From NCBI GenBank assembly GCA_963930655.1, contig OZ005609.1:13560501-13624500 (forward strand): 64,000 nt of DNA, given 5' to 3'. The translations under genes and the position numbers were made by a program. Of the stretch, positions 37,329 through 47,890 are shown in pieces; the stretch's first letter is position 1, and each line of letters begins with the position of its first letter. Below the pieces are notes generated by a model, which did not search any database, was not told the DNA's origin, and saw nothing but the letters and a program-made list of their open reading frames with translations. The DNA comes from Myrica gale. Its lineage: Eukaryota > Streptophyta > Magnoliopsida > Fagales > Myricaceae.

Positions 37329-37961
37329 TCACCAATAAAAATTTAACACGTGTACATCATCGCCTAGTGTGCAGGCCACGCCAGCAAAGTGACAGGAAAG
37401 GACCAAAATGCCCCTACCTCTCCCCCAAATCCCACCACCCATATTCCTCATTGGTCCAGTCGGTACTCTATTCCCCATTCCTCCCTGGGCATTACCTCGT
37501 CCCCAGTTACCCCTCCCATGAACTCTATTATTATCCCCACCTTGATAATTCCCCCGTGGCAACGTTGCTCCCAGCAGGCTTACAACCAGTATCATTAGGC
37601 CCCCTCCTCGCTTGGGAAGCTTGTGCCACCTGTTGATTCCTATTCACCTGAGCGGCTGAGCCTCCCCCATTCTCTTAACACTATAAGGCGATGCAAATGC
37701 AACAACACATGGCCTACCATTGAACAAATGCCCATTCATCCCCTCCTTACAAGCTGTCGCTGCAGCTGGGTCATAAAACTCAACCTGGCAATACCCTTTG
37801 GACTTTCCACTCGCTTTCTCATCAAAAAATTTCACCTCCTTCACAACCCCATACTTGCACAACTCTGCTTCCAGTTCTGCATCAGTCGTCCACCAATGCA
37901 AATCACCCACAAACAATATTTCTGCATCAGTCGTCCACAAATCCTCCTCCAGCAATTTCAC
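37329..37961 (-). pseudogene. Captured fragment of an RRM protein gene (CFIm68/CPSF6-like)
   Basis: Frame 37961-37644 contains most of an RRM: ILFVGDLHWWTTDAELEAEL, then KEVKFFDEKASGKSKGYCQV and VVAFASPYSVKRMGEAQ. This is very like the RRM of a plant family related to cleavage factor I 68 kDa subunit (Arabidopsis At5g55670/At1g13190 as I recall). Downstream, 37595-37329 reads a Gly/Asn/Arg-rich tract (GNWGRGNAQGGMGNR) typical of the same protein but in another frame, with the RRM frame stopping first. The fragment lacks the start of the host gene and is shifted, so it is a transposon-carried relic rather than a gene. Confidence 0.85.
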
Positions 37962-38641
37962 GTTGTCACAACACCTGTCCCATACTTGATCACACGGTCA
38001 GAAAACCGCCACGCCAGAAAACAAAATTTCACGCGAAACCCTCTGTTCTCCCACGCGCTGCCTTCCAGAAAATTCCCCAAAAAATTTCCTCCTCTTCAGA
38101 ACACTTTCGCACTCGGTCTGCATCTGTGGCCCCCAACTAGAACCGCACACGACTTGGGAGAAGGGGGCGGCGACTTAAGAGACGGAAAAGAAAGGGGCAA
38201 GAAGATATCATAATATTCTAAAGATATATTAAATGACAAGGCAGGGGCATTGTGGTCATTTCCTGTCACTTCACTGGTGTGGCATGTACACTAGACGACG
38301 GTGGACACGTGTTGAATTTTTATTGGTGATGACGTCGATAGTTTTTAACACGTCAGCAACTTCCGTCAGTTTTGAGACGAAAGTTGGACAGAGGGACATG
38401 GTTGGGAAAGTGAATAAATCCCAGGGACAGCGAGACAACAAAATTTACCCTAAGAGAATTCCCGGGAAAAAGTTAAACCTCAGGGATATACGTAATATTT
38501 AAGCCTTATTATTATTATTATTATTATTTCCCCGTCGAGTGCATTTCAGTATTTCATTCACACGGGTGTAAATTTTTCAAACTTTTAAAAATTCTATCTT
38601 CTTTTTTTCTAAGTTTTTTTTAAGCTGCTAATAATTTTTAT

Positions 38642-39208
38642 GAAAATATGATATTTGGTCACTAGATTTACACCACTTTTACGATTTAGTTATTAGGTTT
38701 CATTTTTTTACAAAATGGTCACTGAGAATATATTTATGTTTGAGTATGAAAATTTTGGGTATTGAGATTTGTAAAATATTATTATTTGTGAAAAAGTTAT
38801 GAGAGTTGGCGAAAAAATGAAGAATAAAGATTTTTAATAAATATTATAATAATAAAAAATTATTTGATGAATATTTTAATATTAACCCCAAATAATTTGA
38901 GCCAATTATTTGGGGTTCAAACAAGTCCATAGTTGTGATGATTTGGTTTTTCTGTCAAACTCCGTTAAATTTTTAACCGAAATAGCGGTCGATCGGTTTG
39001 TTTACTATTTGCGGCAACGGTAAATTGATGCGGTCGACGGCTTCATGAAGAGGTCGACAGCATTCTATTTCGTTAAAAATTAACGGATGTTCGACGGAAA
39101 GACCAAATCGTCACAACTATATATTTTCAGTGACCATTTTATAAAAAAATAAACCTAGTGACTAAATCGTAAAAGTGCTATAAACTAGTGACTAAATATC
39201 ATATTTTC
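38642..39208. mobile_element. Long-TIR element (non-autonomous)
   Basis: The left arm GAAAATATGATATTTGGTCA and the inverted right arm match over about 120 bp, including ACTTTTACGATTTAGT and AAATGGTCACTGA blocks. A second inner palindrome includes CCGTTAA words near 38965 and 39080. No coding capacity. The left arm is interrupted by a MITE at 38733. Confidence 0.75.
38733..38928. mobile_element. Tourist-like MITE nested in the left TIR arm
   Basis: 196 bp, flanked by ATA on both sides (38730-38732 and 38929-38931). Removing it restores a left arm (GAATATATAGTTGTGATGATTTGG) that pairs with the right arm near 39105-39130. Size, words (TATGTTTGAG, AAAATTTTGGG) and TGTTTGA ends match the family at 42565. 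Confidence 0.75.
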
Positions 39209-39470
39209 CTAATTTTATCTATAAGAGTAAAGAAAAGAAAAAGAAAATTCTAAATAGCATTTGCTGTAAACCAGACGTGGTTTTGAGATACTGCTGCGAT
39301 GACAAACCCGACCCGTTCGGTTTGCACCCAACACTTTACGGTCGTTAATTGCATTCCCGTAATTTATGCCCGGCACTCACCGGCTAGAGCAACCCAAAAA
39401 ACTGGTTACCCTCGACAGCACCGCAAATCTTATATTTGACTCCCAGTCCCAGAGAAAGAGAACAAAGATA

Positions 39471-42077
39471 ATGGCGTCAGGTTGGGGAATCACAGGGAAC
39501 AAAGGCCGATGCTACGATTTCTGGGTGGACTTCAGCGAGTGCATGTCTCGCTGCCGTGAGCCCAAGGACTGTGCTCTCCTCCGCGAGGACTACCTCGAGT
39601 GCCTCCACCACTCCAAAGAGGTTTCACTATCTCCATTTCTACCGTTTTTTCATCAAATGTTGTTCCCTAAATCCCCCTTCATCCTCGAATCAGAGCACAA
39701 AGCTCTAGAGCCTTGGATCAATGGGCTGGATGTGCTCGAGTCTGAATGTTTTACTCTTTGATGTAGTCTGAGAACCCTAACACCAGCCCCTTGATTGGGA
39801 TTATAATAGGATTTATTCTCAGATATCAGTTCAAGTATTGAGGGCAGATGGCATTATATTCGGTTTTGTCAAAAAGTAGTGTGGGTGAGGGCTTTCCTCA
39901 ATCGAATGGGGAAACTTTTATTTAATCAATCGAATCGGCAAACCTTTATTATCAGTGGCATTTCACAGTGTTTCTGAAATTTGAGAAGCACCTTGTGGAA
40001 TGCATGGTATTTCTTTAACCTTTTCTTAGTGAACCAATGACATAGTTTTGGGGCTAAGTGTTGTATACGCTACTATAGTTGGTTAATTGAAGAAATGAAA
40101 ACTAATTGATGTTTGATGATTGCCATGGCCGTACTCGGATGTTGTACAACTTTTCCTGTTAGTGGGTTATGTTTCTCCAAAGCCTCAAGTTGGCTTCCTT
40201 AGATTAGGTAGGAGAGGGAAGATAAGACAACTGTTGATATCACGACAACCCTTTGTTGGCTAATTCTAACTAAAAGAAATATCTTGCATATATGGTGTGA
40301 AACGGAAAAGAGAGTAATGCTTCGTACATTATGCTGCCATCTATCCATATCCTCTCCAAGTGGTCTACCTTGCTGATCGTATCATTTTGGACAGTAATAG
40401 ATCTATTCCCCTTAATGAATCGAATGGTCCTTTGACCTTCATATGATCCGACGGCCGGTAGGAAATATACATTTAACTTTCCTGTGCTTGACATTCTGTA
40501 GTTTTTTTATGTCATTGATCATGGAAATACGTGGAAAGCCTAATGTACACCTGTATCAATCACTCTGCATGGAAATTCAAGCTCAGTGACAAGGGAGGTC
40601 ATTTGGAGGGATCCTCAATGACACAAATTGATGTGTGGTCTTGGTGAACTCAAAACACAATTTTGTAGATTCTCTACAATTCTTTGTTTGTGTGACAACT
40701 TGTAAGTCACAATATGTCTTATGGCAACTATTTTGGTTTTCTAAATCGGTATAGTTTTATTTTCAACGCATGATATCAGTTTACTTATGTGCGGGGTTTT
40801 ATGATGCGATATTTTAGCAATTTAAATTAGCTTATTAGGGTATGTGTAGCTGACTCCAAGTGTCATGGTTTAATGGCTTTGCCGTTGAAGAAGATTTCAG
40901 GGTTATTGTCATATTCCCTAGTCAAATAATATCTTTAGATGCCATTGAAAGATTAGGAGGTGAAAAGTTGGCCATAGCAATTTGCATTAAAGTATTTAAT
41001 GATATTTCAACCAACGAGTATCCACATGAAAGTTATTGCAAATTGACCAACTGAATGCAAAAAATGATAAGTAGGTTCTACTTTCTTTGTATTTTTTATT
41101 ACTCTTTTCTTTTCAAAATAAATCATGGGGTTTGTTTGATGAGTATGATCTTGTGGCCGTGTAAGGAGCTTTATTGCTATATCCTGAAGGTGACTGCAAA
41201 TGCAAGTGTAAAATACGATATGATGAACTACAATGAGCTCCACCCATATTGTTGAGCAAGAATTTGATCCAATTGCCCTCTTATATTTTACGCCTTCTCT
41301 TGGGATCTCATGATTTTTAAATGCTTGTGTTGGTTTGCTATATGTTATTAACATCTGTCATGACAAGACAAAAAGAAAAAGAAACAAAGAAGCTAACCTT
41401 TACTACCAAGAGGAAATGCATGTGTATTGCTATGAAATAACAATGTGGTTCATGTTGTAGTTATAAAAAAAAAATAACATTGTGGTTCATGTTCTCACCT
41501 GTCATCTTGACGTGTATTTACCCATGAGTCACTTCACTTACTTATTGCAGGATTACACTTAATAGCATATTAATATTTAAGGTATAACTCTTTATTAAAA
41601 GAAAATACTTAACTCACTTTCAGTTATATAAGAATATATATTTATTTTACTATCTTTTAGATAAGAAAGAAACAACTGTGATATTCATGTAATATCGTTC
41701 GTGACTCATTCCCATGAGTCACTTCACTTACTTAGAGTATATTTACATATTTATAGCAGCTTTTACTATCAAGTAGATTAATTTATTAATAAAATAACAA
41801 GTTTCAGGGGGAAGGATCCCCCCGAACCCCCTCTACTGAAAGTTATTAAAAAGCTAACAAGTTTCAGGGGGCACATCCCCCCGAACCCCCTGGTTACATC
41901 CGATCCTTGAAATGAGGATATCGTGAGTGACCCATAGGAGTCTCATAATGTTTTCCCTGGAACATTTTGCAGTTCCAACGAAGAAATCGGATCTATAAGG
42001 AGGAGCAGCGGAAACTTCGAGCTGCTGCACGGAAAGGTAAAGAGGGTGAAGAGAGTGTTGATAAACATCACCATTAG
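39471..42077 (+). CDS. NADH dehydrogenase (ubiquinone) iron-sulfur protein 5, NDUFS5
   Basis: Accessory subunit of mitochondrial respiratory complex I (15 kDa subunit), facing the intermembrane space. 84 aa from two exons, 39471-39620 and 41973-42077, joined in phase 0. It starts MASGWGITGNKGRCYDFWVD. The twin CX9C motif is complete: C14-X9-C24 and C34-X9-C44, the disulfide-forming signature of this family. The C-terminal exon is basic (FQRRNRIYKEEQRKLRAAAR) and ends in DKHHH. An AATAAA at 42108-42113 is a good poly(A) signal. The 2.35-kb intron has no other gene but carries a tandem hairpin repeat near its end. It resembles Arabidopsis At2g47690 and At3g62790. Confidence 0.95.
41795..41891. 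repeat. Tandem G/C hairpin repeat in the NDUFS5 intron
   Basis: Two copies of about 37 bp (41795-41832 and 41855-41891) each read TAACAAGTTTCAGGGGG, a short loop, then CCCCCCGAACCCCCT. Each can fold as a GGGGG/CCCCC stem. They stand out in an otherwise AT-rich intron, 80 bp before the acceptor of exon 2. Confidence 0.8.
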
Positions 42078-42564
42078 TCCGTAACTGATCATCTTCTTAG
42101 ACTTGAGAATAAAGATTGTACGGAGATGTTGTATTCATAAGTTGTTCATGTTATTTTCAATTCTCATGGAATGTTGTCCACGGCTTTTGCATGTGCAATG
42201 AGACAGATATCAATTTGTTTTGCACTGCATGTTGGATACTGATTTTTTGGTGAATCTGCAATATCCTGTTAAAGGGCAGTTTGAGTTATAAATACACTGC
42301 GTATGTCCATTCTAATATTTGAACATTTATGGTTACCTTTCTCTACTCTAATTTAGGGAATTTAGGGTAACTTCTATTGTTGGTGATCAGGTTAAGAACT
42401 GAATCCGAGTATCAGAATTTCTAATTACTTTGCATCTGTCAGTAGTATGCTTTCTTGGCCAGAGGATCCTCAACTACATAAGAGAATAGTGATTTGAATT
42501 GCTTGCACAGCCCATGATAGTGCTGAATTTACATGATCAGACAAAAGCATGCTTATCAGATTGA

Positions 42565-42760
42565 GGTTATGTTTGTGTTGTAAAAATTTTGGTATTGAGT
42601 TTAGTGTTGGTATTGGGTTTAGTGAAAAAGTGAAGAGAGTTAATTTTTTATATTTTTTATAATTTTTTATATTTTTTGATGGGAGAGAGAGAGATTATAT
42701 TGTAGTATTTTATTGTGAGTTGGTGAAAAATTTTGTGAAATTTTTTTAGCAAACGCACCC
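42565..42760. mobile_element. Tourist/PIF-like MITE with TGA target duplication
   Basis: 196 bp, ends GGTTATGTTTGTG and, inverted, GGGTGCGTTTGC, flanked by TGA (42562-42564 and 42761-42763). Interior closely matches the copy at 8801-8999. Confidence 0.75.
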
Positions 42761-42779
42761 TGAGTTCGTCTGGTGAAAA

Positions 42780-44200
42780 CTTTTTTTTTTTTTGCAGAGT
42801 ATGAGATAAGGAACATCCTATGAAATTTACACAGTTTAAGGTGACGTATATGTAACTGTAAGAGACAAATCTATTAAGGGCTGTTGGCTCTCAAAATTTT
42901 AGTCCCTTTAAAATTTTGTCTTAATTCTGTAATAACTGAAAGGAGGTAGGTTTGGGGGGACCCCAAGGCGTTCTTTAATAAAAATAACCTCTCTTAAGGA
43001 GGCGTAAGCAAGCCTTCGTACGGCTTGCGAGCCGACCGCAATCGAAGCTATAATAGAGGATTTTCTTCTTTTTGAAAAAAAGGTGTTGTATTGTTTTTTT
43101 TTTTTTTGATAAATAAGCCAAAAAAGGTGTTGTATTGATGTTCATAAAGTAGTTCTCGCACCAACGGAACAGGAACCCAAATAATAAAATAATTTTTATT
43201 TCTATCAAATCATCTTTTTTATCAAAATAAACATTAAAAAAATTATTCAAATAATTTCTCTCTTTATTTTTTTACCAATTTCAAAATCAATGTATTTTTT
43301 CACCTTCATCGTTTATTGAAAAAAAAAGGCTCAGCAAATTAAAAGAGGAAGAGTTTTTTAAAAAAATAAAAATAAAAATTTCAAGTACACGTACAAGTTT
43401 TTTTTTTTTTTTCTTTTCTGTTAGAGGGCACATATACATTATTTCCATATCTTAAGCTCCCCGTTCGAATGCAATAGTACTATTCTTATATGTCTTTGGA
43501 GCTTGCATCCTGTTAAAAACTTAAACGTAATACTTTATAATAAGACTAATATAGTAAAAAGGACGTCCGAGCTAGGATAAGATTTTCGAAGGACTATTGA
43601 GGCCAATATTAGGAAACTGGCTACCATTAAGACTTGAATTTTTTTTTTTTTGTGTGAAGATCATCAGCTGCTAGGCCCCTTTGGCGCCCTTCCTTTGTCC
43701 CTTAAAGTGTAAATGTAAATCAGATAATTAAGCATATAATTAAAAACACGACATGATATTTTCTTTTGGAACATAGAAAAAAGGCACATTCTTCCATTAT
43801 AAGAAGAAGAATATATTGTGAATCTCACTTTGAAAAATCCAGGCGGTTACTTGTCTAATTGTACACTTTTTAACTATGACCATAAAAACAAAAAACTGTA
43901 CACTATTAACTTAACTTCATACAAGTATACAACTTTGTATTTTACTGCCTATTTCAACAGGTGTGAGAAAAATAAAGAACACTGCCTCCCTAGAGAACTA
44001 ATTTAATTATGTGCTGATAAAACATTTAAAAGAATACATTTTTAAGAATTAGTTTTGCTTGACAAGTGAATATGTTTCTTATGTTATTTGTTAATGTTCG
44101 AATCTCCTTACTTATCATTTTGGATGTGGAATACCTATGTGTGCTTGAATTTATCTATGTATTAGATGAGTCAGCTGAAGTGGGCCATACACATAAAATT
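42780..44200. other. AT-rich intergenic spacer
   Basis: Poly(A)/poly(T) runs and no gene on either strand. It contains the tiny retroposed insertion at 43094. Short frames such as 43818-44006 have no recognisable content. Confidence 0.6.
43094..43119 (-). mobile_element. 26-bp truncated retroposon with 18-bp target duplication
   Basis: Insert is T14 followed by GATAAATAAGCC, that is GGCTTATTTATC plus poly(A) on the minus strand. It is bounded by perfect 18-bp repeats AAAAAAGGTGTTGTATTG (43076-43093 and 43120-43137). The tail sequence matches the left end of the element at 18220 (GATAAGTAAGTC), so this is an extreme 5'-truncated copy of the same kind of retroposon. Confidence 0.85.
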
Positions 44201-44212
44201 TCTCTTGACTTA

Positions 44213-44412
44213 GGCTGAGTTTGGATGGGTAAAAATATTTTTTGTTAAACATTTTGTTGTCGAAGGTAGTGTAGATTCTGTTATGATTGATGAAAAGGAC
44301 GTTGGACTTTGTAAAAAAATTGTTAGAGTTTGTAAAAAGGTATTGGAGTTGGTGAAAAATTATTTGTGAATTTGTTTATATTTTTTAAAAATATTGACAT
44401 CCAAACATAGGC
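44213..44412. mobile_element. Tourist/PIF-like MITE with TTA target duplication
   Basis: 200 bp with ends GGCTGAGTTTGGATG and, inverted, GCCTATGTTTGGATG. Flanked by TTA (44210-44212 and 44413-44415). Interior is AT-rich and non-coding. Confidence 0.85.
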
Positions 44413-47400
44413 TTAAGAGCATAGAATGATTCTCATTAGAATTACTATTTTGTTATTGGAATTGAAAGTGTATGCCTATTTTTATTAAAGACTTTGTCTA
44501 GAGGTGGTTAAAAATTATGGTAAGGAAACGGAATTTTTGGTTTCGATTCTAATATATATAGAAATTGGAATGGAAAATCATTTATGGCAATTTTTCAATA
44601 TAACATGGAATTTGTTTTAATATTTATTTTAGAATCTAGATTTTAGATGAATGTTTACATTTATTAGTAATTTATGATGAATAACTAAAAAATCTTTCAA
44701 AGTTTCGGTTCAAAAAATATTTTGGTCTAATTAAAGCCCAAAGAAATATGTCCAAAAAAACACACATGCCGAACCGAAATTTGTAGCTCCAATTTAGAAA
44801 ATTTAAGCTTCATTCCAGTATGCACCCACTACAAGAAAGTTGGGCTTCAACGACGAAATTCTTGGGTGTGGCTCCATTTCCATCGGCGAAACATTCGCAA
44901 CAACGAGCAGAACGTAACTCCCGCAGGTGATAAAAGAGAAAGCGCACCTTCGAATTGTCGACGACCAAAGTTGTTGGCAATTTTCGGTCTCTTCGTCGAC
45001 ACAGTTGGATTCCTTCGAAATATCCACCGCTCAATCAGCCGTCAATGAGAAGACATAATCACCGACGGAGCTAAGCCTTCACCGACGTTGTGATCCCTTT
45101 AGCAACGGCTTGTAGGCAGATCTGTGCCCTTCTCTCGCATTGTGAATCTCGTCAATGTTGATCGTCGATTGAGTTTTTCCTATAGCAAGCTTCCCGCCGA
45201 GCCCCTCAACTTCTCTATGCTCAAATTTGTCTGTTCTTGCTTCGATAATCTGCTTCTCCCTGGTTTGGTTCTCTAATTTTTGAATTGTCCACCGCTCTAT
45301 CACTAGCAATGTTGTTTGGTTGCTTTGAGAAATTGGTTACGGAGAAATTGTACGGTCTTGTCAGATGGTTCTCTTTTTTGTGTTTTTTGTCAATCTATGT
45401 TTGTGCTTCATTACATGTTGGTCGGAATATGAAAAGCTTTTGATTGTTTCTGGAGCTTTACAACCTATCTTTGAATATAGGGTGGAGCCTCACATCGCAA
45501 TTCACTACAATTTTCTCATTTTGAAGAGAAAGTTAGAAAGTGGTTACTTTTTCTTTTCCTGTCTGTTAATTTTTCTTTGCTGGTGCAGGGTTTTTGCCCC
45601 CTGATTTTATCCTTCCAACTACAGTGCTTTCGTTAACCAAGAAAGACCAGCTAAAGGTATTTCATCGGCCCAAAATATCTTACCAATTTGAGCACATGAA
45701 AATTAGTTTCCATATATTTATGGTTATTGGGTAGTTGTTCATGTCATGGTTTTCATGCTCTCAAAGCTCACAGAACTAAGCCAAATACTTGTATCATGAG
45801 TAGCAAAGAGAAAGGTTTAGTTTCTCAGGTCCCATATAAGGACATATTCCAAGGTTAAAATCAAGAGAATATCGAGGATTGATAGAAAAGTCGACTATTA
45901 AATAGAACATACTAAACCATTCAAGTCGATGAGAAAAGTGCAATCAAATAATCAAACATATAGGGAAACCAATTCTGCAAACTCATACTAAACCTCTCTG
46001 TTTTTTTTCTTCCTAACTCAGGATTTATATTTTCTGTGAAATAGAAAGCTTAGTGATCCAAGAAGACTATGCACCTGCGTGAATGTACCATATTGTTGAG
46101 TGAAAATTTTGTAGATACCAGTGACTGTAGTTGAATATTATTATGTTACTTCAGGTATTGTGAAGAATTTTTTATTTTCTCTTTTTGATGCAAAGGAATG
46201 TGTTTTATGTGCCATAGACTCATTTGAGAAGAGTAATTATTATATGATATTCCAAACAACAAGCAATCAACCTGTGTCGCATGTCATTATGTATAAATTA
46301 TTTTTTCAATACTTGTATGAATATGAAAACGTCATTTTCCCCCTCATCATCAAAAATTCTAAATGTACTGTGCCATTCTGTATAAATTATTTTTCAGAAG
46401 TCTGAGAGATCTGTTAAGATGCGTAATTAACCATTTCTTTCCCTGGAGTTGGAAAATTAATTTCCCTTATAAGAGAAGGAGCGTGGTTGGCAGCATTTAG
46501 TCTTGGACATTTCTTTTTGCTTAGATTCTCATATCAATGTGTATCGTTCTCATGCTACTCATAAACCTCTAAGCATCGAAACCCCCACTTTAAAAGCACT
46601 TTATGCATGATTCCAGTGATATGTCTTGTTATATTGAGTTGGGGTCTGATAAATGACATATATTGTCTAACCTACTAATACTTACTACCTGTTCCAGCTT
46701 CTATGCGCTGAAAACAAGAAAACTTTCTATTGTTGTGTATAGAGTTGATTTAATTTACACAATTCAAAATTTTGCGAATAAATGTAGTGCTCTATGGTAG
46801 ACTCTTCTCTTATTAAGGGAGTGTAGTAGTATCGCCAGAAAGATATTGTTGTTATAGTCCAAGGACTGATTTCTAACTTCTTGATATATTGCACATGTTG
46901 AGGTTTCCGCCAGAGGTTATAACCTTCATTCCAGTTGAAGAGAGATTTGAACATATTGTCTTGTCATGTAATGCCACATCCGATCATGCAATTATTTGGA
47001 TAGTAAGAGAAGCAGAAAAGGCTCTAGAAGTAAGTAGGAAGTGCCCATGTTTTCTCTAGCTCTTTATTTGCCATTTTCTTTATCATTCATTCCAAGTACC
47101 GTTATTTCCTTTTAATGGGTACTTACTAAAACAATTGTAATTGTTATTCCAAAATGCTTTCAATCATGAAATTTTGATAAGCATCAGAAGAACATAAAAC
47201 ATTATTAAACTCTGCAATAATAGGCTATGGGATGCGTTTGACAGTTTACTCAAAATATCTTTTTCCTAATTATCTAGGTCAATTAAAGGTTCTGACATTC
47301 TCTTTGGAATGGAATCATGTGAAATAATCTCTTCTGCTTGCTGTTAACACCAACATAACCATAAAATGCTTAGTCTATGTAAAATGAGGAACCACTCAGT

Positions 47401-47569
47401 TTAGAAGTTCATACGGAGGGAGTTTTATTGCTATTGTGTGTGTAGGATCCATGTGGATGGAAACAGACGGGTATCAAATTTTTTTAGTCCAAGGATTTGG
47501 CTTCCTATAAATCAAGAAAATGTCAACCCCTTCTCTCTTTCTCTCTCTGTTCCAAAAGGAAAAAGATTA

Positions 47570-47890
47570 ATGAAAAAAAAAGAAACAACCGAAAATAGAG
47601 TTGCTGACGCTTACCAAGAGCATCAAATAGAGCCTTCAACGACACAAAGTCAAGCTACAAGGGTAGATTCAGAAATACATTTGCGTCGGGAAGATGTCCA
47701 GTTCAAACAAGTTGATGTGTCAACGGTAGTGGATATTGAAGCTGAGGCTGAAGATTATGAAGAAAATGTTATTGAGGAATCAGATAGTGATGAGATAGAG
47801 TTATCCGAATCCACCCCATCTGAAGATGACATTTTCGAGCCAACACATGACCATGACGAATTGGATGACACTTATGGATATTATGGTTAG
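47570..47890 (+). CDS. Acidic open frame inside the CACTA element, unrecognised
   Basis: About 106 codons beginning with a lysine run (MKKKETTENRVADAYQEHQ), then a very acidic half (EAEAEDYEENVIEESDSDEI) and a Tyr/Gly end. The frame stops at TAG 47888-47890, but a donor-like GTTAGT overlaps the end at 47886, so it may be an internal exon. An acidic tail after a LRREDV-like stretch is reminiscent of the C-terminal part of CACTA-encoded proteins (DUF4216 region), but this is a weak resemblance and the function is unknown. Confidence 0.35.
   Translation: MKKKETTENRVADAYQEHQIEPSTTQSQATRVDSEIHLRREDVQFKQVDVSTVVDIEAEAEDYEENVIEESDSDEIELSESTPSEDDIFEPTHDHDELDDTYGYYG

Larger units (their letters stand above)
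36913..38505. mobile_element. Pack-MULE carrying an RRM gene fragment
   Basis: Ends are GGCTTAAATATTA (36913-36925) and its inverted copy at 38505. The long TIRs extend about 250 bp inward after removing a nested MITE (37167-37400 pairs with 38260-38493). A perfect 9-bp target duplication TTATTATTA flanks the element (36904-36912 and 38506-38514), as expected for Mutator-like elements, although it sits in an ATT-rich tract. There is no transposase; instead the interior holds a captured host gene segment on the minus strand (37329-37961). It begins roughly 120 bp upstream of the SR gene's probable first exon. Confidence 0.9.

Noticed and set aside
37623-38213. 196-codon plus-strand frame
   Set aside because: Antisense of the captured RRM fragment in the Pack-MULE; no domain on the plus strand.
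45079-45309. 76-codon minus-strand frame near the CACTA left end
   Set aside because: Falls in the subterminal repeat zone and shows no homology to transposase.
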